A stretch of DNA of 64,000 nt from UBA2031 sp037189985 (lineage in GTDB: Bacteria; Pseudomonadota; Gammaproteobacteria; Pseudomonadales; Moraxellaceae). The stretch is taken from assembly GCA_037189985.1 (NCBI GenBank), contig JBBCJX010000020.1, positions 248,001 through 312,000 of the forward strand, given 5' to 3'. A program made the translations under genes and the position numbers. The notes below the pieces were generated by a model that did no database searches, had not been told where the DNA came from, and was given only the letters and a program-made list of their open reading frames with translations. This document shows positions 1 through 8,424 of this stretch, piece after piece; position 1 is the first letter of the stretch; every line of letters begins with the position of its first letter.

Positions 1-1176
1 CTTGCCCGTCTGCGCCAGTTTGTCCGTGAGGTAGTCGAGCCCAATGAGGCGGCTTATCACGCTGCCTTGCAAAAAGCGCCTTGGCAGCAGCCTGCGGTCA
101 TGGAAGAGATGAAACTGAAGGCACAGCAGGCCGGGCTCTGGAATCTTTTCCTGCCGGATACCGAGTGGGCACCGGGCTTGTCGAACCTGGATTACGCGCC
201 TCTGGCGGAAGAAATGGGCCGCAACCTCTTCATGGCCGAAATCTTCAACTGCAACGCGCCGGACACCGGCAACATGGAAGTGCTGGCCAAGTACGGTAGC
301 CCGGCGCAGCAGGAGCAATGGCTCAAGCCCTTGCTGCGTGGCGAGATACGTTCTGCCTTCTGCATGACCGAACCGGCAGTGGCTTCTTCGGATGCCACCA
401 ACATGGCGGCAACAGCCGTGGTGGAAGGTGACGAGATCGTGCTCAACGGGCGCAAGTGGTGGAGCTCCGGCATCGGTCACCCCAACTGCAGGTTCGTGAT
501 CTTCATGGGGCTGACCAATACGGATGCCGATGCTCCCAAACACCAGCGTCACTCCATGGTGCTGGTGCCGCTGGATACGCCGGGCATCCGGATCGAGCGC
601 ATGCTGCCGGTTTACGGCAAGCTGGACGAGCCTTTCGGTCATGGCGAGGTCAGCTTCACCGATGTACGCGTGCCGGTGGCCAATTTCATTGCCGGTCCCG
701 GGCGCGGTTTCGAGGTGGCGCAGGGGCGCCTTGGTCCGGGCCGCATTCATCACTGCATGCGCTCCATCGGTGCTGCCGAGAAAGCACTGGAGCTGCTTTG
801 CAAGCGCGCCATCGGCCGTGTTGCCTTCGGCAAGCCGCTGGCGCTGCTGGGCGGCAATGGTGACATCATTGCCAATGCCCGCATGTCCATCGAACAGGCT
901 CGCCTGCTGACACTGAAAGCAGCATGGATGATGGACGAAGTCGGCAACAAGGCGGCGATGAGCGAGATTTCACAGATCAAGGTGGTGGCGCCCAACATGG
1001 CGCTGGACATTATTGACGCTGCCATACAGATTCATGGGGCGGCCGGCGTTTCTGACGACCTGCCGCTGACGGGTCTTTTTTCATACTGCCGCGCCCTGCG
1101 TCTGGCCGACGGCCCGGACGAAGTGCATCGCCGCCTCATTGCCAAGATCGAAGTCGGCAAATACATGCAGCGCTGA
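1..1176 (+). CDS. Acyl-CoA dehydrogenase, ACAD10/11-like (5' end outside window)
   Basis: FAD-dependent acyl-CoA dehydrogenase fold. The frame is open from base 1 with no start codon, so the N-terminus lies left of the window; about 391 residues are visible. A flavin/substrate-loop region (FCMTEPAVASSDATN) and a C-terminal HGAAGVSDD segment mark the family. The C-terminal motif LRLADGPDEVH is the signature I know from the ACAD10/ACAD11 subgroup. The Asp encoded at 1108-1110 lies where classical enzymes such as MCAD carry the catalytic Glu (YEGT). The next gene is an APH-type kinase, the other half of ACAD10/11 proteins, so this may act on 4-hydroxy- or phospho-acyl-CoAs rather than on plain fatty acyl-CoAs. 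Family assignment is firm; substrate is inference. Confidence 0.92.
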   Translation, partial: LARLRQFVREVVEPNEAAYHAALQKAPWQQPAVMEEMKLKAQQAGLWNLFLPDTEWAPGLSNLDYAPLAEEMGRNLFMAEIFNCNAPDTGNMEVLAKYGSPAQQEQWLKPLLRGEIRSAFCMTEPAVASSDATNMAATAVVEGDEIVLNGRKWWSSGIGHPNCRFVIFMGLTNTDADAPKHQRHSMVLVPLDTPGIRIERMLPVYGKLDEPFGHGEVSFTDVRVPVANFIAGPGRGFEVAQGRLGPGRIHHCMRSIGAAEKALELLCKRAIGRVAFGKPLALLGGNGDIIANARMSIEQARLLTLKAAWMMDEVGNKAAMSEISQIKVVAPNMALDIIDAAIQIHGAAGVSDDLPLTGLFSYCRALRLADGPDEVHRRLIAKIEVGKYMQR

Positions 1177-1195
1177 AAAACAACAAGGACATGCC

Positions 1196-2263
1196 ATGAG
1201 CGTGATTGACCAAGCCCGTGCCGTGCGGCATGGCGAAGAGCTGGATGCTGTCACGGTAGACCGTTATCTCAAGCAGCAACTGCCTGATCTTGAGGGCAGC
1301 CCGGAAATCCGCCAGTTTCCCGGTGGAGCCTCCAACCTGACTTACCTGCTGCACTATGCCAACCGTGACCTGATCCTGCGCCGACCACCCTTTGGCAAGA
1401 AGGCAAAAGGCGCGCATGACATGGTGCGCGAAGCCCGCATCATGCAGCAGTTGAAGCCGGTCTATCCGGTGGTGCCTGAAGTACTGGCTCTGTGCCAGGA
1501 CGAGAGCGTGATGGGCTGTGATTTCTATGTTATGGAGCGCCTTGTCGGCGTGATTCCACGGCAGGATTTCCCGCCTGAACTACTGCTCTCTCCGCAAAAG
1601 ACAAGACAGCTTTGTGAAAGCTTCCTCGACCAGCTCATCAAGCTGCATCAGGTGGACATCAAAGTCACCGGCTTGGAAGCCTTGGGCAAGGGCGAGGGCT
1701 ATATCGCGCGCCAGATCAGTGGCTGGAGCGAGCGTTTCCGCAATGCGCGTACGCCGGACGTGAATGATTTTGAAGAAGTGATCGCCTGGCTGGAGGCGAA
1801 GAAGCCCGAGCGCGAGATTGCCATTACGCTCATCCACAACGACTGGCGCCTGGACAACGTGGTACTGGATGCGGACGACCCGGCGCAGGTGATCGGCGTG
1901 CTGGACTGGGAAATGGCTACGCTGGGTGATCCGCTCATGGAACTGGGCTGCGTACTGACGTACTGGATACAGTCCGATGATGATCCCGTCCTGCAGTCCA
2001 TGCGCCGCCAGCCCAGCAATGCCGCCGGCATGATGACGCGCGACGAGATCGTGAGTTACTACCTGCAAAAAACCGGCTACCGCATCAGCAGCATCGACTT
2101 CTATCACATCTACGGCATTTTCCGGCTGGCGGTGATTGCCCAACAGATCTGGTATCGCTACTACCACAAGCAAACCGACAACCCTGCATTTGCGCAGTTC
2201 GGCTTCATGGTGAACTACCTGGAGCAGCGCTGCCTCACTCTCATCAAGGCATCGAAAATCTGA
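1196..2263 (+). CDS. APH-type phosphotransferase (ACAD10/11 N-domain-like kinase)
   Basis: A 355-residue protein of the aminoglycoside/choline kinase fold. The catalytic loop HNDWRLDN starts near residue 214 and the metal-binding LDWEMATLGDP near residue 236. The open frame extends upstream to 1139, but the ATG at 1196 lies 19 bases after the preceding stop and gives the expected family N-terminus. Members next to acyl-CoA dehydrogenases include the kinase domain of ACAD10/11 and, as I recall, LvaA of the levulinate pathway, which phosphorylates 4-hydroxyacyl-CoA. A role in hydroxyacyl-CoA phosphorylation is therefore plausible here. Antibiotic phosphorylation is unlikely from context. The stop overlaps the next start (TGATG). 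Confidence 0.9.
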   Translation: MSVIDQARAVRHGEELDAVTVDRYLKQQLPDLEGSPEIRQFPGGASNLTYLLHYANRDLILRRPPFGKKAKGAHDMVREARIMQQLKPVYPVVPEVLALCQDESVMGCDFYVMERLVGVIPRQDFPPELLLSPQKTRQLCESFLDQLIKLHQVDIKVTGLEALGKGEGYIARQISGWSERFRNARTPDVNDFEEVIAWLEAKKPEREIAITLIHNDWRLDNVVLDADDPAQVIGVLDWEMATLGDPLMELGCVLTYWIQSDDDPVLQSMRRQPSNAAGMMTRDEIVSYYLQKTGYRISSIDFYHIYGIFRLAVIAQQIWYRYYHKQTDNPAFAQFGFMVNYLEQRCLTLIKASKI

Positions 2264-2949
2264 TGGCAACGCTTTATCTCGTACGACACGGTCAGGCCTC
2301 CTTCGGGGCCGACAATTACGACGCGTTGTCCGGTCTTGGCATGCGCCAGTGCCAGTTGCTGGGCGAATGGTGGAAGGAGCGCGGCATGGAGCCAGGCCGT
2401 GTGGTTTGCGGCCCCATGCGCCGTCATCGCGAGAGCCTGGAGGCTTTCAGTCGCGGCTTCGGTCGTGATTTCGCGCATGAAACCCTGCCCGGTATTGCCG
2501 AGTTTGATCATGAAAACGTGCTGGAGGTTTACTGGCCGACTTTTGCCGACAAGGCCGCCATGGCGAAATTCCTCGCAGAAACACCGCGCCCGCGTCAGGC
2601 CTTCCACAAGATATTCGTGGAGGCCGTGTCACGCTGGCATGCCGGGCAGCACGACCATGAATACAACGAATCCTGGTCGGTCTTTCGCCAGAGGGTGAGG
2701 GCGGCCTTCGATGCCTTGCAGGCGCCCGGTGGCGATGCCATCGTGTTCACCTCGGGTGGCGTGGTCAGCGTGATGATCCAGGCCATACTGGATTTCTCCG
2801 ATGCCAACAGCTTCGCCATCAATGCCATTACCCTGAACAGCAGCGTGACACGCGTGCTCTATCGCCCGGGCGAGGCAACCCTGCAATCCTTCAACGGCAC
2901 GGCACATCTTGATGTGCACAACGATGCCTCACTCATCACCTATCGCTGA
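2263..2949 (+). CDS. Histidine phosphatase family protein
   Basis: A 228-residue phosphoglycerate-mutase-like phosphatase. The phospho-accepting motif LVRHGQASFG has R8-H9-G10, and a later segment AIVFTSGGVV carries the region where the second catalytic His usually lies; it reads SGG rather than the common SHG, so the distal His is not obvious. The start codon overlaps the kinase stop codon, implying translational coupling. The context suggests a phosphate-handling step or housekeeping of phosphorylated intermediates in the same pathway. Substrate unknown. Confidence 0.85.
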   Translation: MATLYLVRHGQASFGADNYDALSGLGMRQCQLLGEWWKERGMEPGRVVCGPMRRHRESLEAFSRGFGRDFAHETLPGIAEFDHENVLEVYWPTFADKAAMAKFLAETPRPRQAFHKIFVEAVSRWHAGQHDHEYNESWSVFRQRVRAAFDALQAPGGDAIVFTSGGVVSVMIQAILDFSDANSFAINAITLNSSVTRVLYRPGEATLQSFNGTAHLDVHNDASLITYR

Positions 2950-2967
2950 CAGCCTGCGGAGAATCCC

Positions 2968-3732
2968 ATGAGCAACCTTTTCGACCTTGGTGGCAAGATT
3001 GCCTTTGTCAGCGGCGCCAGCCGCGGCATCGGTGAAAGCATTTCGCGCCTGCTGGCCGCACATGGTGCGCATGTCATCCTGGCCAGCCGCAAAGCCGATG
3101 CCTGCGAGCGTGTGGCGGCCTCCATCCGCGAAGCGGGAGGCAAGGCGGAAGTCATGGCCTGCCACATCGGCGATATGGAGCAGATCGAGCAAGTCTTTGC
3201 CGATATAGAGGCCCGGCATGGCCGCCTCGACATACTGGTCAACAACGCGGCCTCCAATCCGTATTTCGGTCCCATCCACCAGACGGACCTGGGTGCCTTC
3301 AACAAGACGGTGGACGTGAATATCCGTGGCTATTTCTTCATGTCTTCCCATGCCGTGAAGCTCATGGAAAAGAACGGCGGCGGCAGCATCGTGAACGTGG
3401 CTTCAGTGAACGGTGTGGTCCCCGGCAGTTTTCAGGGCATCTATTCCATTACCAAGGCGGCCGTCATTTCCATGACCAAAGCCTTTGCCAAGGAGTGTGC
3501 GCCGCTGGGCGTCCGCGTGAATGCGCTGTTGCCGGGCGCCACCGAAACAAAATTTGCCTCGGCCCTGACCCAGAACCCCGTCATCCTGAACGAGTTGCTC
3601 AAGCATGTGCCCATGAACCGGGTGGCGCAGCCGGACGAAATGGCGGGTGCCGTGCTGTATCTGGTATCCCCGGCCGCCAGCTATACCACGGGTACCTGCC
3701 TGAATGTGGATGGCGGCTATCTGCTGGCCTGA
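2968..3732 (+). CDS. SDR-family NAD(P)-dependent oxidoreductase
   Basis: A 254-residue classical short-chain dehydrogenase. The cofactor motif GASRGIG is at residues 16-22, the NNA motif (LVNNAAS) near 91, a catalytic Ser in the VNVASVNG strand, and the Y-x3-K pair in YSITKAA at about Y159/K163. The C-terminus VDGGYLLA is typical of the family. It follows the phosphatase by 18 bases. In this cluster it probably interconverts a hydroxyacyl- and ketoacyl-CoA (compare LvaD in the levulinate pathway), but SDR substrates cannot be read from sequence. Confidence 0.92.
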   Translation: MSNLFDLGGKIAFVSGASRGIGESISRLLAAHGAHVILASRKADACERVAASIREAGGKAEVMACHIGDMEQIEQVFADIEARHGRLDILVNNAASNPYFGPIHQTDLGAFNKTVDVNIRGYFFMSSHAVKLMEKNGGGSIVNVASVNGVVPGSFQGIYSITKAAVISMTKAFAKECAPLGVRVNALLPGATETKFASALTQNPVILNELLKHVPMNRVAQPDEMAGAVLYLVSPAASYTTGTCLNVDGGYLLA

Positions 3733-3759
3733 ACAGGTACTGACAAAAGGAAAAAAGAA

Positions 3760-4119
3760 ATGGACATGCTTGCTACCGTACTCGTTGCCGCTGTTGCCTT
3801 GCTGCACCTGTATTTCCTGATTCTGGAAATGTTTCTCTGGACAAAGCCGCTGGGGCGAAAAGTGTTCGGGCTGAAAGAAGGTTTCGCGCTGGAAACCCGT
3901 GCGCTGGCCGCGAACCAGGGGCTTTACAACGGCTTTCTGGTGGCGGGCCTCGTATGGGGCCTCTTGTTGGGGGCTGATGGTTTTCCGCAGAAGGTTTTTT
4001 TCCTGTCCTGCGTGATCGTGGCCGGTATTTTCGGCGGTGCCACCGTCAACAAACGCATCGTACTGGTGCAGGCGCTGCCCGCCGTGATCGCTCTGGCCTG
4101 TGTTTACGCCGTGCACTGA
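3760..4119 (+). CDS. DUF1304 family membrane protein
   Basis: A 119-residue, very hydrophobic protein with about four predicted membrane helices. It begins LATVLVAAVALLHLYFLILEM, followed by the TKPLGRKVFGL loop that I associate with the DUF1304 family. An AAAAGGAAAAAAG stretch upstream can serve as ribosome-binding site. It is co-directional with the SDR (27-base gap) and the next gene (1-base gap), so probably the same transcript. Function of the family is unknown. Confidence 0.85.
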   Translation: MDMLATVLVAAVALLHLYFLILEMFLWTKPLGRKVFGLKEGFALETRALAANQGLYNGFLVAGLVWGLLLGADGFPQKVFFLSCVIVAGIFGGATVNKRIVLVQALPAVIALACVYAVH

Positions 4120-4120
4120 C

Positions 4121-5167
4121 ATGAAAAAGATTGTCGTTCCCGGAATTTTGGCGCTGGCATTCCTGGGCTGGCTGTTTTTGTGGCCATCATCCCTGCAGCC
4201 ACTTTCGTGGCAGCCGGATGAAGCACCAGCGTTTGCCGGTCCGCTAGCGATCAATGATGAACTGCAAAAAGCCGAGTTGCTGGCACGTGGCGAGATACAC
4301 GGCCCGGAAGACATTGCCATAGACCGCGAGGGGAGAATTTACAGCGGACTGGCGGATGGGCGTGTCGTAAGGCTGGAGGCCGGCAAGGTCGTCACGCTGG
4401 CCAATACTGGCGGCCGCCCGCTGGGGATGGCATTTGATGCCGGGGGAAACCTCATCATCTGCGATGCGGCCAAAGGCCTGTTGCAGCTTTCCCCGGAGGG
4501 AAAGCTGACTACCCTGCTGACCGAAGTGGAGGGCGTTCCCCTCAATTTCACGGATGACCTGGACATCGCACGTGACGGCCGGATTTATTTCACTGATGCC
4601 AGCACGCGCTACCGTCAGCCGGACTACATGGTGGACCTGCTGGAGGGGCGTCCTTATGGCCGGCTCTATGTGTATGACCCGGCCACCGGGGAGGCACGGC
4701 TGTTGCTGTCCGACTTGTATTTCGCCAATGGCGTGGCGCTTTCTGCAAAGGAAGATGCCGTGTTCGTGGCAGAGACCTATCGCTACCGCCTGCGCAAGCT
4801 GTGGCTGACCGGACCCAGTGCAGGCAAACATGAGGTTGTTGCCGACAATCTTCCCGGCCTGCCTGACAACATCAACAGTGATCGCCAGGGCACGATATGG
4901 ATTGCCTTGCCGTCACCCCGAAAAGCCATTGCCGACATTTCTGCACGCCATGCCTGGATGCGGGATGTGATGTACCGCCTGCCGCGTATCTTCTGGCCCA
5001 GGCCAGACCGTTATGGATTCGTGGTGGCTGTGGATGAAAACGGCAACATCCTGCGCAGCCTTCATGATACTTCCGGCGAACACCTGCGCATGATTACCTC
5101 CGTGTTGCCTCATGAAGGAAAGCTCTTCTTCGGGTCACTGGAGAATGACCGCATAGGGCAGTTGTGA
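4121..5167 (+). CDS. SMP-30/strictosidine-synthase-like beta-propeller protein
   Basis: A 348-residue protein that opens with a hydrophobic anchor or signal (residues 5-24, IVVPGILALAFLGWLFLW) and continues with propeller repeats such as GPEDIAIDREGRIYSG, NFTDDLDIARDGRIYFTD and FANGVALSAKEDAVFVAET. These recall the strictosidine synthase/APMAP/gluconolactonase superfamily, whose members are lactonases or arylesterases. The ATG at 4121 directly after the DUF1304 stop was preferred to the in-frame codon at 4100, which overlaps that gene. Likely periplasmic or membrane-anchored; a lactonase role would suit a hydroxyacid pathway, but this is inference. Confidence 0.85.
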   Translation: MKKIVVPGILALAFLGWLFLWPSSLQPLSWQPDEAPAFAGPLAINDELQKAELLARGEIHGPEDIAIDREGRIYSGLADGRVVRLEAGKVVTLANTGGRPLGMAFDAGGNLIICDAAKGLLQLSPEGKLTTLLTEVEGVPLNFTDDLDIARDGRIYFTDASTRYRQPDYMVDLLEGRPYGRLYVYDPATGEARLLLSDLYFANGVALSAKEDAVFVAETYRYRLRKLWLTGPSAGKHEVVADNLPGLPDNINSDRQGTIWIALPSPRKAIADISARHAWMRDVMYRLPRIFWPRPDRYGFVVAVDENGNILRSLHDTSGEHLRMITSVLPHEGKLFFGSLENDRIGQL

Positions 5168-5202
5168 CGCTGCGAAGCGCCACCTTTGGCTCGCTTCTTT
5201 CA

Positions 5203-6525
5203 TCAGAAAGGCAGGTGGTCGATCACCAGACGTCCCATCCCCAGCAACAACCCGATGAAAGCTCCCACCACCACGCCATTGACGCGGATCATATGCAGGT
5301 CGCCCCCCACTTCGGTCTCGATCTTGGCAATCATTTCCCGCGTGTCCCAGTCATGAATTTTTTCACTGACATAGGCAATGATGGCGTCGGCATAATCCGT
5401 CGTGAACGTCACCACGGCTTCCTCGATTTCATGGTTGAGCACGGCGCGTACCCGCTCGTTTTCCTGAAGCTGCTCACCCAGGCGCAGCAGTATGCCCCGG
5501 AAGTTGCTGGCAAGGCCGGAGTCGGGGCGCTCCAGATCACGCTTGATGGCCTCGCGCAGGATCACCACGGCACCGGTCATGAAGCTCACCATCGACTCGC
5601 TCTCGGCCAAGGCGTTCTTGGTGGCATTGAGGCGTTTTGAAGCGGACGAGGTTTTTTTCCGCAGGTCTTTCATCAACTGGGTGGCGGATTCCTCAAGGCG
5701 TATGCGCCAGGGGTGGTCGCGATCTTCCAGCAGGGTTTCCACCTGGCTCATGAAGGTATTGATGGTGCGCTGCTGCACATCGATGCCTATCCAGCTTGCG
5801 CCGCGTGCCAGCCCGCCCACGCCCAGCTCCTCGAAGATGGTGGCAGCGACTTCGCGCGCCTTTTCCGGGTTGGCCTTGATCCATTTGTCGGCGGCATCCA
5901 GACCACGTTGCAGTGCCTCATGATGGAAGTCGTTTTCCAGCACGGCACGCAGCATTTCGCTGGCCATATGGTGGACAGGTGTGCTCTTGGTCCAGGCCAC
6001 GGCGTTTTGCTTGATGAATTCCTCGATGTCGCTGCTCTCGAATATCTGCAGGAGGCGGGGGCCGACGCGCTGGATGAAGGCTGTGACCTGTTCGACGTTT
6101 TCTTCTTCCGCCAGCCATTTCCCGATCAGCAGGCTGGCATCGGTGTTTTGCAAGGATTTGCGCACGATGGGCGCGGCCAGGAAATTTTCCTGCACGAAGC
6201 GCCCCATGGATTCGGCAATGCGGGCCTTGTTGCGTGGAATGATTTCCGTGTGTTCCAGCAATAGCCGGGGCACCGGGATTTTTCCGAAAGGATTGCGAAA
6301 CAGCACCGTGACGGCATACCAGTCGGCCAGTCCACCCACGACGCCGGCTTCGGCCGCCAGTGTCAGGATGCCGATGCCTGTTGCCTGGCCGGGCAGGAGT
6401 TTCTCCAGTATCAGGAACACCAGCCAGAGCACGGCAGCCGTGATCAGGGCGAGTGTGGCCAGCGTACGGCTGCGGACAAGGGAAGGAACGGCGATGGAAT
6501 GGGAAGCGGTAGAGGCTGGCATCAT
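5203..6525 (-). CDS. DUF445 family membrane protein
   Basis: A 440-residue protein with an N-terminal hydrophobic segment (LATLALITAAVLWLVFLIL), the GGLADWYAVTVLFRNPFG motif and the GKIPVP segment that define DUF445 (YjiN-like). A second hydrophobic segment near the C-terminus (VVVGAFIGLLLGMGRLVIDHLPF) suggests both ends are membrane-anchored with a long helical middle. It converges with the SMP-30-like gene. Function unknown. Confidence 0.9.
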   Translation of the reverse strand: MMPASTASHSIAVPSLVRSRTLATLALITAAVLWLVFLILEKLLPGQATGIGILTLAAEAGVVGGLADWYAVTVLFRNPFGKIPVPRLLLEHTEIIPRNKARIAESMGRFVQENFLAAPIVRKSLQNTDASLLIGKWLAEEENVEQVTAFIQRVGPRLLQIFESSDIEEFIKQNAVAWTKSTPVHHMASEMLRAVLENDFHHEALQRGLDAADKWIKANPEKAREVAATIFEELGVGGLARGASWIGIDVQQRTINTFMSQVETLLEDRDHPWRIRLEESATQLMKDLRKKTSSASKRLNATKNALAESESMVSFMTGAVVILREAIKRDLERPDSGLASNFRGILLRLGEQLQENERVRAVLNHEIEEAVVTFTTDYADAIIAYVSEKIHDWDTREMIAKIETEVGGDLHMIRVNGVVVGAFIGLLLGMGRLVIDHLPF

Positions 6526-6670
6526 GGTGGTAGCGTGCAGGCAGGGAGAAGAGCCTGCACGCTACCGAAGTCGTTCACGCTGGGCAATCGCAGCAAAGTG
6601 CGGGCTTGGCGGCCCTGAAGCCATGATGACTCCTGCGGCGGATGCTGTTGTTGTCATTGCGGATGGAGAT
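6526..6670. other. Spacer between crotonase and DUF445 genes
   Basis: Non-coding gap between two co-directional minus-strand genes. I see no strong hairpin, repeat or small ORF with a convincing ribosome-binding site. It presumably holds the promoter of the DUF445 gene. Confidence 0.4.
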
Positions 6671-7489
6671 TCATGTCTGTGGCCCGAAATTGCCGTGACG
6701 GCCGGTGCCGTCGCGGAAACGGCTGGCCCCGGCAAGTGTTTCTCCGGATTGCAGTGTAGAGAGGCCGTGGTCGAACTCGTTCTTCAGCGCCGCGCTTTCA
6801 TCCATTCCCCACTGTTCATATGCGCTTTGGCGGTCACCGCGCAGGCAGGCCTGCGGAAATCCGGCGATCTGCAAGGCCAGTGTTTCGGCTTCTGCCATCA
6901 GGTCTCCTTTTTTTACCAGACGGTTGGCGAGGCCGATCTCCATGGCCTCACGGGCATCCACCGGGCGGCCGGTGAGGATTAGGTCCAGGGCACGGCTCAT
7001 GCCGATGGCGCGCGGCAGGCGCACGGTACCGCCGTCTATGAGAGGCACGCCGAAGCGGCGGCAGAAAACACCGAAGACGGCGGTGTCATCGGTCACACGC
7101 AAGTCGCACCACAATGCCAGTTCCAGGCCGCCGGCCACACAGTACCCGGAGACGGCCGCAATCACGGGCTTGGAGAGGCGGAAGCGAGTGGGGCCCATGG
7201 GGCCGGGATCAAATGCATGGTTCTCGGGAGGTGTTAGCTGGTTGCTGCGGCCTGGTTCGTCGCTGGCCACGGCCTTGAGGTCTGCGCCCGCACAGAAATG
7301 GTCGCCCGCTCCGGCAAGGATGGCCACGCTGAGCGAGGCATCCTCTTCAAACTGGCGGAAGGCTTCGGCCAAGGCAGCGGCCGTGTGGCCATCCACCGCG
7401 TTTCTGGCCTCGGGCCGGTTGATCGTGACCACAAGAAGGGGTGGGCGACGCTCGATCAGGACCAAGGGGGAGGGCATGGCGATCTCCAT
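6671..7489 (-). CDS. Enoyl-CoA hydratase/isomerase family protein (crotonase)
   Basis: A 272-residue crotonase-fold protein. The N-terminal INRPEARNAVD motif and the oxyanion-hole segment HFCAGADLKAV are clear. Of the two catalytic glutamates of classical hydratase, the first is kept (GGLELALWCD) but the position of the second (FGQPE in rat hydratase) reads FGVFC, so the reaction may be isomerase-like or a hydratase with one acid. It is transcribed divergently from the PaaX-like regulator across an AT-rich region containing a perfect inverted repeat, which suggests control by that regulator. An alternative start at the Met five codons in is possible. Confidence 0.9.
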   Translation of the reverse strand: MEIAMPSPLVLIERRPPLLVVTINRPEARNAVDGHTAAALAEAFRQFEEDASLSVAILAGAGDHFCAGADLKAVASDEPGRSNQLTPPENHAFDPGPMGPTRFRLSKPVIAAVSGYCVAGGLELALWCDLRVTDDTAVFGVFCRRFGVPLIDGGTVRLPRAIGMSRALDLILTGRPVDAREAMEIGLANRLVKKGDLMAEAETLALQIAGFPQACLRGDRQSAYEQWGMDESAALKNEFDHGLSTLQSGETLAGASRFRDGTGRHGNFGPQT

Positions 7490-7521
7490 GGTTGATGGTT
7501 ACTTGAAAATGTTTGCCATGG

Positions 7522-7543
7522 AATCGTATGTAATATTACGATT
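7522..7543. promoter_or_regulatory. Inverted repeat AATCGTA-N8-TACGATT, candidate operator
   Basis: Perfect 7-base arms at 7522-7528 and 7537-7543 with an 8-base spacer that itself contains most of the palindrome TAATATTA (7531-7538). It sits in the only AT-rich stretch between the divergent crotonase (start 7489) and the PaaX-like regulator (start 7575), where overlapping promoters are expected. It could be bound by the PaaX-like protein or another regulator. Confidence 0.6.
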
Positions 7544-7574
7544 AACAGCAATAAACGTATTTAATGAGTAATGA

Positions 7575-8405
7575 ATGTCTGCCGCTCTTCCGAACCCGCG
7601 CCATCTCATCCTCAAGTTCCTGCTGGGTGCCGAGGGAGAGGCCATGAGCGCTCGCGAGGCGGTGGCGGCCTGCGGGCTTTTCGGCATCCGCGAGAATAGT
7701 GTGCGCGTGGCGCTCGTCCGCCTGGCAGCGGCAGGCATGATCGAGGCGGCGGGCAGGGGCTGCTACCGGCTCGGTGCCAATGCCACGGAGCTGGCTGATG
7801 ATGTCAGTGCCTGGCGTGCGGCCGAATCCCGCGTGTGCGAGTGGAGCGGTGCCTGGATTGTCGCGCACTGCGGTGCGCTGGGGCGCAGTGACCGCAGTGC
7901 GCTCGCCCGGCGTGCCCGCGCCCTGGAGCTGTTGGGCTTTCGCGAGCTGGATCGCGGGCTCTTCCTGCGTCCGGACAATCTGGCCGGCGGTGTCGCAACC
8001 GTGCGCGAGCGTCTTCTCAAGCTGGGGCTTGATGCCGAGGCAGCAGTCTTTCGCGCCTCGGAGCTGGATGCAGCCCGTGATGTACGTGCCCGCGCCCTCT
8101 GGGACGGTCCGGCCCTGACACGCTCCTACCGCCAGACACGCGAGCAGTTGGAAAAATGGTTGTCACACGCCGATGCCCTGGAACCTGAGGTTGCGGCACG
8201 CGAATCCTTCCTCATCGGCAGTCGTGCCATCCGCCAACTGGTATTTGATCCCCTGCTGCCTGACCCCCTGGTGGATGTGGCAGAGCGCCGTGCCTTTGTG
8301 GAAACCCTGCGGCGTTATGACGAAGCCGGCCATGCCATCTGGCGCAATTTGCGCCTTGCCCCTGCAACTGGTGACGCTGCTGAGGCCGCGCCGGCCCGCC
8401 ACTGA
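7575..8405 (+). CDS. PaaX-family transcriptional regulator
   Basis: A 276-residue protein with an N-terminal winged-helix region (PRHLILKFLLG...SVRVALVRLAAAGMIE, residues about 8-60) and a long C-terminal domain as in PaaX, the phenylacetyl-CoA-responsive repressor. No paa catabolic genes are near; the gene is followed 19 bases later by a desaturase and then an enoyl-CoA isomerase, and is divergent from a crotonase. A regulator of a lipid or acyl-CoA pathway sensing an acyl- or aryl-CoA is the likely role. Ligand is inference. Confidence 0.85.
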   Translation: MSAALPNPRHLILKFLLGAEGEAMSAREAVAACGLFGIRENSVRVALVRLAAAGMIEAAGRGCYRLGANATELADDVSAWRAAESRVCEWSGAWIVAHCGALGRSDRSALARRARALELLGFRELDRGLFLRPDNLAGGVATVRERLLKLGLDAEAAVFRASELDAARDVRARALWDGPALTRSYRQTREQLEKWLSHADALEPEVAARESFLIGSRAIRQLVFDPLLPDPLVDVAERRAFVETLRRYDEAGHAIWRNLRLAPATGDAAEAAPARH

Positions 8406-8424
8406 CTGCCACCGGAGACAGCCG

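Noticed and set aside
3403..4320. 305-codon antisense frame over the SDR and DUF1304 genes
   Set aside because: Crosses two recognised genes with repetitive, charged translation; shadow.
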